Origin: Artemia franciscana | Lineage: Eukaryota; Arthropoda; Branchiopoda; Anostraca; Artemiidae | DNA: 64,000 nt | Direction: 5' to 3' | Assembly: GCF_032884065.1 (NCBI RefSeq) | Contig: NW_027063379.1 | Span: 62,001 to 126,000, forward strand | Shown: piece by piece, positions 29,343 to 41,599 of the stretch | Layout: every line of letters begins with the position of its first letter | How positions within the stretch are numbered: position 1 is the stretch's first letter | Made by a program: the position numbers and the translations under genes | Notes under the pieces: model-generated | The model's input: the letters and a program-made list of their open reading frames with translations, nothing else | Told to the model about the DNA's origin: nothing | The model's database searches: none

Positions 29343-29548
29343 CAAATTGAGAATCTGTTTTAAACTCAAAAAATTTCAGCTCGTTTCTAGCAGCTTGTCT
29401 TGCTTCATATTCTCTCTGTTCTTTATCCCTCCTCACTTTTTATAGGTCTTGCTTAATTCTTTCGCTATTTTTTTTCATCCTCTGAACTATCATAAAAATT
29501 GCTGTCATCTCCGTTGCTTGACCTTCCTTCTTCTTCTTCTTCTTCTTC
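29343..29548 (-). CDS. NOL10: NOL10 exon (acidic, late region), frame disrupted
   Basis: The acceptor TTTTCAG precedes a run of seven glutamate codons, continuing in phase 0 from the exon at 31,583-31,664. The reading then gives DSNFYDSSEDEKK and hits a TAG at 29,467-29,465, just after a run of eight A (plus-strand T at 29,468-29,475). Skipping one A restores a NOL10-like frame (SERIKQDL, then KVRRDKEQREYEARQAARNE and LKFFEF), but that frame still has a TAA at 29,442-29,440. The proposed donor GTAATA is at 29,342, and the one-base-shorter exon would end in phase 1. Either this gene copy is damaged, or the assembly has an indel and a substitution. Confidence 0.55.
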
Positions 29549-29782
29549 CTGAAAACCATCAATAAATTATTATCTTGGATTTGGGCCATACGGAAAATAT
29601 ATAAGACAATATAAAAAGAAGTACGAGACCTCGGACGGACTATAAGTTAGAAAAGCAATCACTTCCAAAAGAAGTAAAAAAGAAGCCTAGAATTAAACGT
29701 TGGACGGATGAACTTATTGCCTTAATATCTTATAATATGTGTTGGAGGGTAAGATGTCTAAGGGAAGGAGGGAAGCGGGGCC

Positions 29783-29873
29783 AGGTCTGTATTCTATATT
29801 GATTTAATAAACCTCGTTTGGGGTTTATTTTAGTTTTACCACTCCTTGTTGAATATATATAGAATACAGACCT
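29783..29873. repeat. 17-bp inverted repeat around a ~57-bp core
   Basis: AGGTCTGTATTCTATAT at 29,783-29,799 is the exact complement of 29,857-29,873. It may be a tiny MITE or the terminal inverted repeats of a deleted DNA transposon. It lies in the intron between the last two recognised NOL10 exons only if the gene model is right. Confidence 0.7.
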
Positions 29874-30064
29874 CGTCCCACAGAGCTCAAGGACTAATAC
29901 GCTTCGCTCTCTAGGTAAAGTTACTTGAAAGCAAGCCCACTCTACGCAGTTTTAGTCTCGCTGGAGGGGGATTTTAGAAATCCAAAACATGGATACGCTT
30001 CTTTAATAATGACAAAGAAACAATACGCGATCATCAGAATTTTGCTGTGCAGTAATACGCACTA

Positions 30065-30345
30065 TAGAGCACTTGGAACAAATCTAAACATTAACCCAAC
30101 ATAGTTACATATGCTCCTCCTCCAACCAAATCTATTCAATACCTCCCCTTTTTGGCCTCCCAAGAAGTTCCAATTGCCTTTAATTCTCTCCTGATGACCT
30201 CCTCCCACCCATTCTGGGATAACCTGCTTTTCGTTTGGCCCTAGATAGTTGGCCGACAAGTACAATCTTTGGAAATCCGTCATCCTTCGTTCGCAGAACG
30301 TATCCTAGTAATCTCAACCTTTCTCTTATTGTAGTAATAAATCAT
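30065..30345 (-). mobile_element. RTE-like LINE, 3'-terminal fragment, intronic
   Basis: The minus strand shows the conserved end: a GATTTCCAAAGATTGTACTTGTCGGCC-like stretch, a CCAGAATGGGTGGGAGGAGG stretch, FLGGQKGEVLNRFGWRRS and a final YVGL phrase. Frames are broken upstream. It lies within the NOL10 intron 29,549-31,582 in sense orientation. Confidence 0.8.
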
Positions 30346-31582
30346 GAGACATTTATCTCACAGTTGCATTTTTTTAACTTAGAAATTATTCCTTCTACCA
30401 ATCGGTTCAATAAAAGTTTTTTTTTCCTAGCTTATTGTCTTTTAAGTAGACTAGGCCTGTTTCCCTGAACGAATCATAAACAAAGCTCACGGTAAATGAT
30501 CACTGACTATGGAAATTCAGAAGTCAAAAAAAGTAATATAAAATAGTATGTATTTATTCCTCAAAATACAATTGACGAGCCAAAGAGTTAAAAAGAAGAG
30601 AAATTCGGGAACCGATGTGGATCTAATAACAGATTAAATTCAAATTGCCATTTGTTAAGGATATTATGAAAAGTCTTTAAAATATATCAGTTTATCGACT
30701 GCAATAAACGCAATTTGTATCTCACTTTAGCAATTGATTGGTTTTCGAGAGCAGATTTTGTCTCCTATGATGGGCGTGGGAGTTGAAGGAAGTGGAAGGA
30801 AGAAGGAAGCGGAAGGAAGAAAGAAGGAAGTAAAGTGATATACACTTTAATATTAACAGTAAAGCTGGCAAATAATACCAGTTTATTAAACTCACCTTCA
30901 CCCGCCCAAAGTGCTAACATTACACTACTTTCGTCGGCACTAAGTCATTGCTGACAGCCTTAGTAGAAGCTTAGTTAATTTTTGTTTGTTTGATGCGCGT
31001 GCAATGTTTATTTATGCACATGCCCACAAGTTTCATGCACATTGAAGATCTTCTGATTGCTTTACTGTGTACGCAAATGTGTCTGCAAATCCAGCGTCCA
31101 ACAAAAAGAAGTGCAATGCTGCAAAGAAAGACATTGACCCAATTGGCAGCTTTCAAAAGTAAGATAAGCGATTTAATAGCTACTGATTTCAATTTACTTA
31201 GAGTCTGGCAGAACATAGTGAAAAATTAAAAAAAAGATTTTAAATCATTTTAAACAAAATTTACAGGTCAAAGAAACAAATTACTCAACTTTAATCCAAA
31301 ACAAAAGCAAAGCGAATATTCAGTCAGATATAAATTTATTTAGATTTTTATATGTTTTTTATTTACTTTCAAAATTTATTATATATTTAATATAGCTTAT
31401 TCTTATATATTTTTTAGCTAGAGACTTGGAATCCAGCTACCGAAGCAAGGCTTCGAAATCACCATTATGTTTAAATTGCCCATATTTGCGAACGATAAAA
31501 AAAATGCATACTTTCGTAGTTGAATAAATCCTATAAATCAAGGTAAATGACATTTCGATAAAAAAAGAGAATAAAAAATTAC

Positions 31583-31664
31583 CTCGTTTTCTTCTGTGAT
31601 CAATTCTTTTCTAAGCTTCTTCTCGCGCTGTTTATCCAGTCTCGAAACAACAGGATTCAGCAAT
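31583..31664 (-). CDS. NOL10: NOL10 exon
   Basis: Acceptor TTTAAG ends at 31,665 and the donor GTAATT begins at 31,582. The 82-nt exon supplies the last base of a split arginine codon, then 27 codons: LLNPVVSRLDKQREKKLRKE followed by an acidic end. Members of the family have an FRLLNPLVS phrase at this point, so the split arginine fits. It ends in phase 0 and joins the glutamate run of the next exon exactly. There is no ATG, as expected for an internal exon. Confidence 0.8.
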
Positions 31665-31975
31665 CTTAAAGGAAAATGAAAATAAATAGGTTGTAGCAAG
31701 TGGGGGGGGGGGTGAAACATCGTCCCGTTTCTTGTTTATTCCTGTGTAACATATAGACCAGCCCCCCCCCCCTTTATAAAATTCAGGACCAAATCCCTCA
31801 TTCACATCCCCTTAGGAATCCTCAAATATAGGACCAAATCTCTCATCCATACTCTTCTAGGAACTCTTAAATTTAGGACTAAATTTCTCAGTCACACCCC
31901 TTTAGTAAATTTCAATTTGAAAAAGGTTTGGATAAAATCATTTAGAATTTAACAGTTGCTAAATTTATCAAGTCT

Positions 31976-32325
31976 GCATGGTCCAACGCAATTAGACTAC
32001 ATGCATTTAGATAAAACTACAATTAAAACTACAAATTAGACTACATGTATTTGCATGGTCCAACGCAATTAGACTACATGCATTTAGATAAAACTACAAT
32101 TAAAACTACAAATTAGACTACATGTATTTGCATAGTCCAACGCAATTAGACTACATGCATTTAGATAAAACTACAATTAAAACTACAAATTAGACTACAT
32201 GCATTTGCATGGTCCAACGCAATTAGACTACATGCATTTAGATAAAACTACAATTAAAACTACAAATTAGACTACATGTATTTGCATAGTCCAACGCAAT
32301 TAGACTACATGCATTTAGATAAAAA
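31976..32325. repeat. 77-bp minisatellite, ~4.5 copies
   Basis: GCATGGTCCAACGCAATTAG or its one-base variant starts at 31,976, 32,053, 32,130, 32,207 and 32,284, an exact 77-bp period with very few differences. It is intronic if the NOL10 model is right. Adenine-rich direct repeats without unique spacers rule out a CRISPR reading. Confidence 0.97.
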
Positions 32326-32329
32326 AAAA

Positions 32330-34110
32330 TGTTACTTAACAAAGTAACCAGTTATTCTGACCTATGGGTTTTTCTCAAAACCAAAAGAGAAATCCTTGCC
32401 AAAGAATAGCTTTTGGATGCGCGATTAGTCACATGATCAAATATTACCAATAGTAGTGGAGGCCAACTTCCACAGGTCACTAAGCCTGTCTGGCGGGTGT
32501 TTGTTGATAGAAATCGAGCGTTAGATATATGAGCCCAATGCTAGGGCGAATAGTTTAGTTTTATGGAAGGATTCGAATGCATTAGATCAATTTTTCATGT
32601 TCACCTTTTAGTGCAATAAGACATTGAAGCTATTTTGTCAATAGTTGTATATTGTAAGTAAATAAACCTTATTGTATTTAATCATCTTCTGTCTATGTAT
32701 TAGGGCAGCAGGTACAGTTCCTCTAGCTTTCAGGCACGGTCCCAAGGGAATCTACATTTGTTTCAAGAGACCTCGAACAACACCGAGATGGTTCTGTCTC
32801 CCAGGTTACCGGGGATTCTATACGAAGCCTTTTTATTTTATTAATAATTTAGCTCCCATATCCACATCAAACTATTAAGACTTAGAAAAGTCCCAAGCAA
32901 CTCCACGCAAACCCCCTTTAAAATAAACTCAAAGATTATTTAACAAAAACCACCCCGTAACACCTGAAACAACAAAACAAAACACAAAAAAAATTACCTG
33001 CAACGGGTAAAATTAAAAACTGCAACGAAAAATGAGAAACAAAAGCGCTCAGTTTAGGAGATGAAATATTTTCTATTTCTCTCAGTTATTTTCTGTTCAA
33101 TTTTTTCTGAAAATAAAGGAGAAAGAAGATGCGGCGGTAATCTTCAAATTAAGATGAAACGAATTTCCCAAAAAAATTTAATAAAAGTACCCCCTCCCCC
33201 CCAAAAAAAATTATCTAACCAATTTTGACACTGCTTGATAAATGCTTTTTCTTTTAGAAGAAGTAAAAGTGACTACCGTTATGTTTAACTAATGAGGAAA
33301 TTTCGTATTTATATTAATGTTGGGCGATATTAGATATCGATATATCGCATTAAATATCAGTATCGAATATCAAAACCTGAATATCGATATCAAAACGATA
33401 TTATTTCGGCTTTTTCTGGTACCTAGGGTGTCCAGCAGAAAATATCAGACATAGAAATTTGTTTCGCAAATGGCCAAGAAGAATAATAATGTATTCAATC
33501 CACTGACTCATATATGCAGACCCACAGCATGCACAGGTGTATCCATAAGTTGACAAAGCCCTGTCTCTAAACTGCGTGAAGTGTGAGTGGACTCTAAAAT
33601 GCTGTTGAGAACCTCCAAAAGTCTTGCCTACATAAAATATATGCTAAGCTTATAGGCCTTGGTCACATTACTCTTCAGGCCAGCTCACGATCACAACATA
33701 CCTATATTCACATTCCTACAAATTGTGTATCAACTATGACGATCACCTCCCAGTTAAGAGTAAAATAGGAAGAGACAGGGCCTGGGCCTTACTGGAATCT
33801 ATATCAACAGATGGCGTCACAGTGTGCCGTCAAAGTCAGCGTGATTTAGCCACTACATAATCCAACCAGTTTGTGGGGAGCACATGACAGAATTTCAGTA
33901 GTCAATACAAAGCAAGCTTCATGAGCAGCTGCATCTATCACGGCTCTACAGATTCTCAGTAGGGAGTCTTTAGTTCCAAGAAAAATGATCCACTCAAGTC
34001 GCGGAAGTCTCGTAATACGAGTCTAAGAAAAATACGAACGTCATAAAATTAGTATCCATGTCCGCCACCAATGTCCTTTCTGATAGTGGATTCTAAGCCT
34101 CATCAGTTAA
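32330..34110. other. Intronic interval with one unexplained open stretch
   Basis: No recognised exon. On the minus strand around 34,020-33,850 a 58-codon frame reads RLPRLEWIIFLGTKDSLLRI and onwards to a CAPHKLVG phrase, ending in TAA. It looks coding-like but I cannot name it. A GATATC-rich low-complexity stretch lies at 33,330-33,410. Confidence 0.35.
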
Positions 34111-34114
34111 TCAT

Positions 34115-34930
34115 ATAGTTTGTGGTAACAGTCTGTAAGAAAGGAGTAACTCGGCCCAATAACAACTGAAAATCTAAAACAACGAATTTTTGTAACAATA
34201 GATACATCAAATGAATCAGCTCTTTATGTCGAGTTTCATGTACCCATCAAAAGCAAGGAGCCTCAGAAAATTTGTATGAAAATTATACAGAAATTGTTTT
34301 TAGATAGAGTGAGGGAACACCCCTTAAAAGTCAAAGCATTTTAATAAAAATCGATCCATCAGATTCGATCAGAAAATCATACTGCAAGGGTTTCTAGTTC
34401 CCACCTGCAAAAATTGAAAACGTTGTAATTTTTGCCGGAAGAAATATTACGGAAACGTGTTCATTAGCTCAGTTGTCTTTTTCTTTTTTCCAGGATGATC
34501 ACAACGAACCAATGGTCGCATAAGATTGGGAGAGGACTTGCTCAAACGGAAATTACAGTTCTAGTTCTCCATATTGTGACCAAAACGATCAGAAGGCACC
34601 TCGATTTCCCCTCCCTCACATGCTAATTTCCACAAAATCGTCCGATCAACGTTTTGAGATAGTCATTTTGATCAGTATAGTTGAAAGTTCAAGTAATCAT
34701 GTCTCTGGGGATGACACAGCCATGGTAAAAGGGTTGTAAGTTGTGACAGTTGTCCAGTGTTTACATATAGTATTTGTTATTGGGAAGTAAAAAGCTATTT
34801 TTGAGACGGGTGATTTTCTAGGGGAAGGGGCGGAGCTTCTGCAGGGGATTTTCTAATGGGAGAATTTTACGTGATGAGGGAAGTTTCCAGGGATGAACTT
34901 TCAAAGGGAAACCATGCATGGGAGAATTTA
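34115..34930 (+). repeat. Dispersed noncoding repeat, family R1
   Basis: It aligns along its length with 9590-10,440: the GTTTGTGGTAAC head, ATACATCAAATGAATC, CATCAAAAGCAAGGAGCCT, the CACCCCTTAAAAGTCA phrase, GATGATCACAACG and GTTATTGGGAAGTA. It is more diverged than that copy. Downstream to 35,430 there is a run of GGGGAATTTTC-like degenerate words of the same general kind. Confidence 0.7.
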
Positions 34931-35434
34931 CTAGAATTCTTTTACGAAATTAGTTTTATTTGATCCACTTTTTCCTTGCCAATTCAATTTTATTTTTGAA
35001 GATACTCCGGGGAAACAGCCCAAGTAAAATTTTCTTAGGACTTGAAGTTGTCTGGGGATATTTTCGTGGAGTGGTAATTTTCCGCAAGAGATTCTCAATG
35101 GGAGTATTTTACGTGGGATAAACCTTCCATTGAGACAACGAGCGGGGAGAATTTTAGGAAAAATTTTCCGCAGAGGAAGGATTTCTAGCATAATTTGAAA
35201 AACCATTGAAAATTAAAAGAAAAACAAATCTTTTTTCTAAGAAAAGTAGGTTGAAAACAATTTTTCAGGTGGGATTGCAATAAGTATTTGATGGGGAATT
35301 TTCAGCAGGGATAAAATTGTCTGGGAGAAGGAGATCTTACGCGGGAGAATTTTTTCAAGAATTTTTTTTTCAAAATATTGTTTCTTGGGTTGATTTTCAA
35401 CGGAGAGAAAAGGTGGATCTTCTAGCATTATTTG

Positions 35435-35570
35435 AACACATCTACTCAAGCTATAATCATCGACTGGGCTGTACCTGAATGCCAGGCGATAATTTTGACG
35501 TTTCTCTTGTGATTCCTCGGCACGCTTTCTTTTGGCATTATCTCTTTCGAGCCGCTTTATATGACGTCAA
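35435..35570 (-). mobile_element. Inverted Helitron fragment
   Basis: On the minus strand it encodes the end of the charged repeats and the YRLAFRYSPVDDYS phrase, the same part that lies at about 12,750-12,815 in Helitron 2. It sits head to head against Helitron 3, which is on the plus strand. Confidence 0.8.
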
Positions 35571-35629
35571 AGGCTTTGTATATGACGTCATTATAAGTAT
35601 ATAAGGGAGCGATTCAAACAGAAATTTCA

Positions 35630-38600
35630 GTATAGATCTTACAATGACAGAAGAAACAGCCGAGGAAGCTTCTCAAGCAGTTAATACAAAAGGAAATTTT
35701 AGTATAAATCCTACAATGGCATGAGAAACAGCCGAGAAAGCTGCTCAAAGAGTTGATGCCAAAAGGGTTGCGGCTAATAGAGAAAGTAAGAAAAGAAAGC
35801 TTGCGAGGAATCACAAGAACAGCGTGAAAACGGGCTTGCGTCTCAAAGAAAAACTACCAAAAAATTGTGCCGAGGAATCACAAGAACAACGTGAGAGCAG
35901 GCTAGCGGCTAAAAGAGAAATTACCAAAAAATCGTGCCGAGGAATCACAAGAACAACGTGAAAACTGGCTTGAGCCTCAAAGGGATAATGCCAAAAGAAA
36001 GCGTGCCGAGGAATCACAAGAGCAGCCTGAAAATTTTTCGTTTGGTGCCAAAATCGAAAATCAAGATCAATTTATGCCTACTTTTAAAGTAAAAGGGCTA
36101 TTTCTAACATTTCTCCTAACATTCTAATATTCTAACCTTCTAACGTTCTCAGGCGAGAATCATAAATTTTTACAGCTTTACTTCATCATTGATAGCGATT
36201 CTGAATTGAATGCACGTTGCAATATTTCTCCCGACGTTAAAAGGCTTATCGTTTCCCAATTGCAACATCTTTCCCACGAAAATAACAATTTAGTGCGTCT
36301 GTTCAAAACAGCAATCGATTTGATGCCTACTTATAGGCATAAAATTGTTTTTTCGCTGACAAAACGCCTACTGGTCAACATGTGCATAGATACAATGCTC
36401 CAACTATCGACGAAGTGGCAATCGTTATGGTCGGTGATCAGTTTTTACCTCAAGATATTATTCTTCATAAGCAAAACGCTCAGTTGGTAAGAATTACTGA
36501 AACTCATTGATGGTACGATGCCCTACAATGTCCTATCATTTTTTGGGATGGAGTCGACGGCTATCACTTTAATAATAAATTGATAGATCCATCCACTAAC
36601 AAACAAACGGATAAGAAATGCAGCACAATGAAATATTATTCCTATAGACTAATGATTCGTCAGGATGAAGACAATTATATTTTAAAATGCTGTCAATTTT
36701 TTCACCAATACATCGTTGATATGTATGCAAAGATTGAATCAGAACGTTTGCTAACTATCCGTCTGAATCAGACTAGGCTCCACTCTGAATAATACACTCA
36801 TTTACGAGATGCAGTTGTAAATGACGGTAATACAACTAGCATTGGAAGATTAACAAATTTACCTTCGTCATATACTGGCAGTCCTCCGTCATGATGCTCA
36901 AAATGCTATTGCGTATGTTCGTCTCTATGGTCTTCCAGATTTATTAATTACATTTACATATAATCAAGCTTGGGACGAGATACAGCAGCTTTTACTTCAA
37001 GGACAATCGGCGGTTCATAGAATTGACATTACGGAACGTGTCTTTCGTGCAAAATTTGAGATCACTGATTATTTACATAGTAAAACTTAAAGTGTTTGGG
37101 TCAGTTCGATGTTGGATGTACATAGTGGACTGGCGAAAACGAGGATTGCCCCACGCACATATACTAATCTGGCAACTTGATAAAATTACTTCTAATGAAA
37201 TTGAAGATTTTATTTCCGCTGAACTTCCTGATGAAAATTTTGACAAGGGCTTATATGATATTGTAGTAAAAAAAAAATTATACATGGACCTTGCAGTGCA
37301 CTGAATGAAAAATCACCATGCATGGACAAAAGGGGGTGCACATAGCAATATCCTCGACTTTTAGTACCCAACACAATTACTGGCAATGATGGTTACCTAC
37401 AATATAGAAGAATATCTACTGAAGATGGTGGTGAAACAGCAATAATAAAAAAGCATAACGGTACCACCATCGAAGTAGATAATCAGTGGGTTATTCCATA
37501 TTCACCTTTATTGTCAAAAACATTTAATGCGCACATAAACGTTGAATACTGTAACTCTGTAAAAGCAATCAAATACATATGTAAATACGTCCCCAAAGGC
37601 AGCAACATGGCAGTTTTTGGCTTGCAGTCCAAAATTAGTGATATCGATGAAATCGTACAATATCAGGCTGGAAGATACATAAGCAGTAATGAAGCTGTTT
37701 GGCGAATTCTTTCATTTTTGATACATGAACGAAATCCAGCTGTTGTACACTTAGCAGCACATTTACAGAATGGTCAACGTGTTTATTTTTCGGAATCGAA
37801 CGTGCAACAAAGAGCCCTGAATCCAACGGATACAACGTTAACTGCTTTCTTTTTGTTATGTCAAATTGATTCTTTTGCAAAAAAAATGCTGTATACTGAA
37901 GTGCCTTCGTATCACACGTGGAATTCTAAAAATATCTCATTTGAACGTCATAAACAGGGTAAGTCAGTCGACGGCCAACCTACCATCTTACAAGATACTA
38001 CGATTGGAAGACTCTACACCATTCATCCCAATCAACACGAACGCTTCTTTCTCCACCTGCTTTTGGTGAATGTACGCTGTCCGACGTCCTTTGAGAATTC
38101 GAGAACTGAAAACGGCAATACACATGAAACTTACAAAAGTGCCTGCGAATTTCTGAATTTATTGGAGAATGACCAACACTGGGATACTGCATCAATGACG
38201 CGTGCGAAACTTCAACAAGTCAAATTCGTTCATTGTTTGGAATCATACTAACAACTTGCTCTCCTTGCTCTCCTCCCGTCTGAGCAAAAGGACATTTATA
38301 ATAAGATAATGCATTTTGTCGATAACAACGTTGGATAAATCTTCTTTTTCGATACACTCGGAGGTAATGGTAAAACATTTGTGATAAAATTGATTCTGGC
38401 ATCAATTTGATCAAAAAATGACATAGTGTTGGCAATTTTGTCGTCTGGAATAGCCGCAAAGTTGCTGCCTGGTGGAAGAACTGCTCATTCCACATTGAAA
38501 TTGCCTCTGAATTTGCATTCTACAGAAACTCCCACGTGCACTATTTCTAAATCATCTATGTTGGTTAAAGTATTGCAGCAATGCAAACTTATTGTTTGGG

Positions 38601-38945
38601 AAAAGTGCACAATGACAAAAAAAACAATGGAAAACGTAATAGAGGCAACAATCTTGATAGGGCCTTTTGAGGGTGAGGCTGTTCTTATTCCTCGCATTCC
38701 CAAAACTCCAACGAATATGCCTTTTCAATTTAAAACATTGCCGTTCCCAATTCGATTAGCATTTGCAATTACCATCAACAAAGCTCAAGGGCAGTAGAAA
38801 CAGCCGAGGAAGCTGCTTAAAAAGTTAATTCAAAGAAAATTTTTAGTTTAAATCCTACAATGGCAGAAGAAACAGCCGAGGAAGCTGCTCAAAAAGTTAA
38901 TGACATAAGGCTTGTGGCTAATAGAGAAAGTAAGAAAGGAACACA
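35630..38945 (+). pseudogene. Helitron 3 Rep-helicase, disrupted, with internal deletion
   Basis: It starts with MTEETAEEAS-like sequence near 35,644, in which the opening is duplicated in tandem. Charged repeats with frameshifts follow to 36,030, then Rep blocks at 36,206-36,490, 36,580-36,792, 37,023-37,304 and 37,511-38,251. HUH PHAHIL is intact (about 37,152) and so are the tyrosines in KYICKYVPKG (about 37,570). Helicase pieces follow: a Walker A altered to GGNGKT (about 38,370), then SSGIAAKLLPGGRTAHSTLK, then a Walker B-like IVWEKCTM (the family norm has DE). After that the middle is missing, and the frame jumps at about 38,630 to the C-terminal PFPIRLAFAITINKAQGQ. At 38,800 it runs into a second copy of the N-terminal start (38,800-38,945). 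Confidence 0.85.
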
Positions 38946-39585
38946 CAAAAAAAAGACAGAAGGAGAAAAGGAAGACTGTTTTCCTAAATTAGTGATCAAT
39001 ATAGACCAGCACTCGAATGGGTTCTTAACCCTACTCATCCATACAATCACATAGGTCAAACAGCATAGCCAAACAAAATCAACCATAAAGAATAATCCAT
39101 GAACAGGCAGTCATGTCGTCAATAAGTATAAGTCGTCATTTACCAAACAATAGAAAAAATAATAAAGACAAAAAATTCAGAGGCAACAACCCAACACAAA
39201 GGCTCATCAGGAGAATACACTGGCCTATAGGGTTTCGCCACTTTAAAATCTCTACCCAGCCAAGTGTTGTGGCTACCACAGAATTTCCATGGCATCCCCG
39301 TGTCAGGTATCACCCCTAATATACATGCCTAACTGCAAATGTAAAACAACCAAATAACACCGAAACAAGCTTATCCTGTTAATATATCCCTCTTTTTAGA
39401 TACAAAAGGTAAACTAAATATGATAAAATTTACCAAATCACAAATATTAACACATTGCAAAAAAATAATGAACTAAACAATTATAGAATTCATCTTTACC
39501 ATGTGGCTATTTTTTGAAAAATCCGCTCTATTAGAAACACAATTAAAAATAAATGGCGCTGCATCATCATTTGTCGAATCTCCGA
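38946..39585. other. Intronic interval between Helitron 3 and the RT element
   Basis: No gene recognised. The 39,113-39,319 region is open on both strands in part but has no motif I can name; it may belong to another repeat. Confidence 0.35.
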
Positions 39586-39589
39586 AATT

Positions 39590-41577
39590 AGTTGAAAATT
39601 TCTTTATGTAATTCCAGATAATTCTTTTTATATTTATTTAAAAGTTCGTTATAATGAAAACTAAATTTTTTAAATTGCCAAGTTAATTTATTTTCAGAAA
39701 AACCTATAGATATCAATTTTTGGCTTAAGATTTTACATCTATTTTTAAAATTAATATAATTAATACAAATCCTTGCACAACGAAGAAACTGAAAAAAACG
39801 CAGAATCTGTGATATTTGAGTGTATATTACTTTCAGGGAATGGGAAAATAATCACTTCAAAATCAAAATCATCCGTTTTATTATACATTTTAAAACTTAA
39901 TTTATTATTATCACAAATATTAATATTTAAATCTAAGCAATGATCTTCATGACCAGCGCCATGACTAGGTTCAAGAGTAGGCTCTGATGGATATATATTT
40001 TTAGAAATATCAATGAAATCCTTACAATTTAAGACCAAAATATCATCTTAATATCTTTTAATATTTGACCTAATATTTTTCAAATTATTTGGATTATTCT
40101 TATCCATCATATATTTATATTCTAGTTGACTTAAAAACAAGTCAGCTATAAATGGGCTGGCATTCCCCCTCATGGGAATTCCAACGATTTGCTTGCACAA
40201 ATCACCACTAAATCTTATATAAGTATTGTATAAAACAAATTCTAATAACTCAAAAATCATATCCAAGCTGTAACATCTCAATTTAACTGTGGTATTAAAG
40301 CAATTTGTCCATATAGCTTTTTTATTACAAGTGTCTATTTTTAAGAACCTTTTACTAGATAAGAGGGAAGATTTCTTGATAGCAGTTTTTAAATTATCTA
40401 ACACTACATTAAGTGATAAATTATTATTCATTGTCGCAAAATCGGAAGACTCAATTCTTTTAGCTGAAACCATTGTTAAAAATTATATCACCTGCAGTGA
40501 ATTATTAACACTCCAATATGGATTAAAATTCGAAAACTTTTTAATACCAGAACAATAGGTTTTAAGTTTATGTACAACTTCCTTTAAAATTAAAGAGAGG
40601 TCAGTAGCAGCAATGCAGGTTGGACATTTAGCTGCTCCATTAATAAACCGTGGTTTAGGAGGATTCTTATGAAATTTTACAGTCCAATATAGGAAAGGGA
40701 ACTTTTTATCATTGTCATTTATTTTAATATTAAAATTTTTAAAAAGTATTTCTTCAGTCTTTTCAATGAAATTCTCATCCTCTAAATTTACATTTTCGTA
40801 ACCATTAGTTGTGCATAACTCCCTTTTTGAGATATCACAATACAGCTTCTGACAAATTATGGAAAAATTATTATTAGCTTTGTTCACTGGCACAATTACA
40901 AATTCATTCTGTATATTAGCAATTGCTTGTTTAATCTTTGCATTATAAAATAATGATTTAGTCTTACTATTTTTTAAATTAGAATATATTTTATTTCTTA
41001 TTCTACTAATAATTAAATTCTTCCAACTTTGAAAACTCTCTTTACTTTTATTCTCTTTCTTACACCACTTATCAATAAATAAATAAAAATAATTTTCCAA
41101 GCCATCAAGAACACTCAATGGTTTCAGATGATGAGAAAGATGGAAATTAGCCCCTTTATTCATTATAATTTGAAGATCATCTTGCTTTATTATTGATAAG
41201 TCCCCTGTTATAACATGTTTGTAATTAAGATTTACAAATGGGCCAAGTTGCTTACAATTACAATCCGGTTTCCAATTTATATCACTATCTAATATTTTAG
41301 GTATTAAATTATAGTTAAAAATAAATTGCCCAATAGTTTTTGAAAATTTATAAGTTAAAACTGGACTATCATTATAATTCAAATGACTAGGAAGGGCCCG
41401 TTTCACATGCCGCTGATTTACAATTTCTGGTAAATTATTATCTTCAATCTGCTTAAAAGTAAAATTAATAGGTAAATATAATCTGTTATCCTTATTACCA
41501 ATCTTATCAAACTTTTTCTTTTTTGAAATAAATTTCGTTTTAGTTAGAATGCAAATTGTATCACATATTACTTTCAA
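39590..41577 (-). pseudogene. Penelope-type reverse transcriptase element, disrupted
   Basis: Blocks read 41,577-40,483, 40,473-40,048, 40,047-39,760 and a shifted frame to about 39,598. Diagnostic phrases in order are HVITGDLSIIKQDDLQIIM, a FLYWTVKFHKNPPKPRFI motif, motif A reading DFATM, VGIPMRGNASPFIADLF, RY-stop-DDIL, and a C-terminal RCARICINYINFKNRCK-like segment. These fit a large group of Penelope-like or related RTs common in invertebrates; clade assignment is from memory. The DD pair is present but a TAA at 40,050-40,048 sits just before it. Frameshifts near 40,480 and 39,790 also break the frame. I see no GIY-YIG endonuclease. It lies in the NOL10 intron, sense to the gene. Confidence 0.75.
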
Positions 41578-41599
41578 ATTATATAAAAGAGCTGTATTA

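Noticed and set aside
31976..32325. CRISPR-like array
   Set aside because: The repeats are contiguous 77-bp units with no unique spacers, in a eukaryotic intron.
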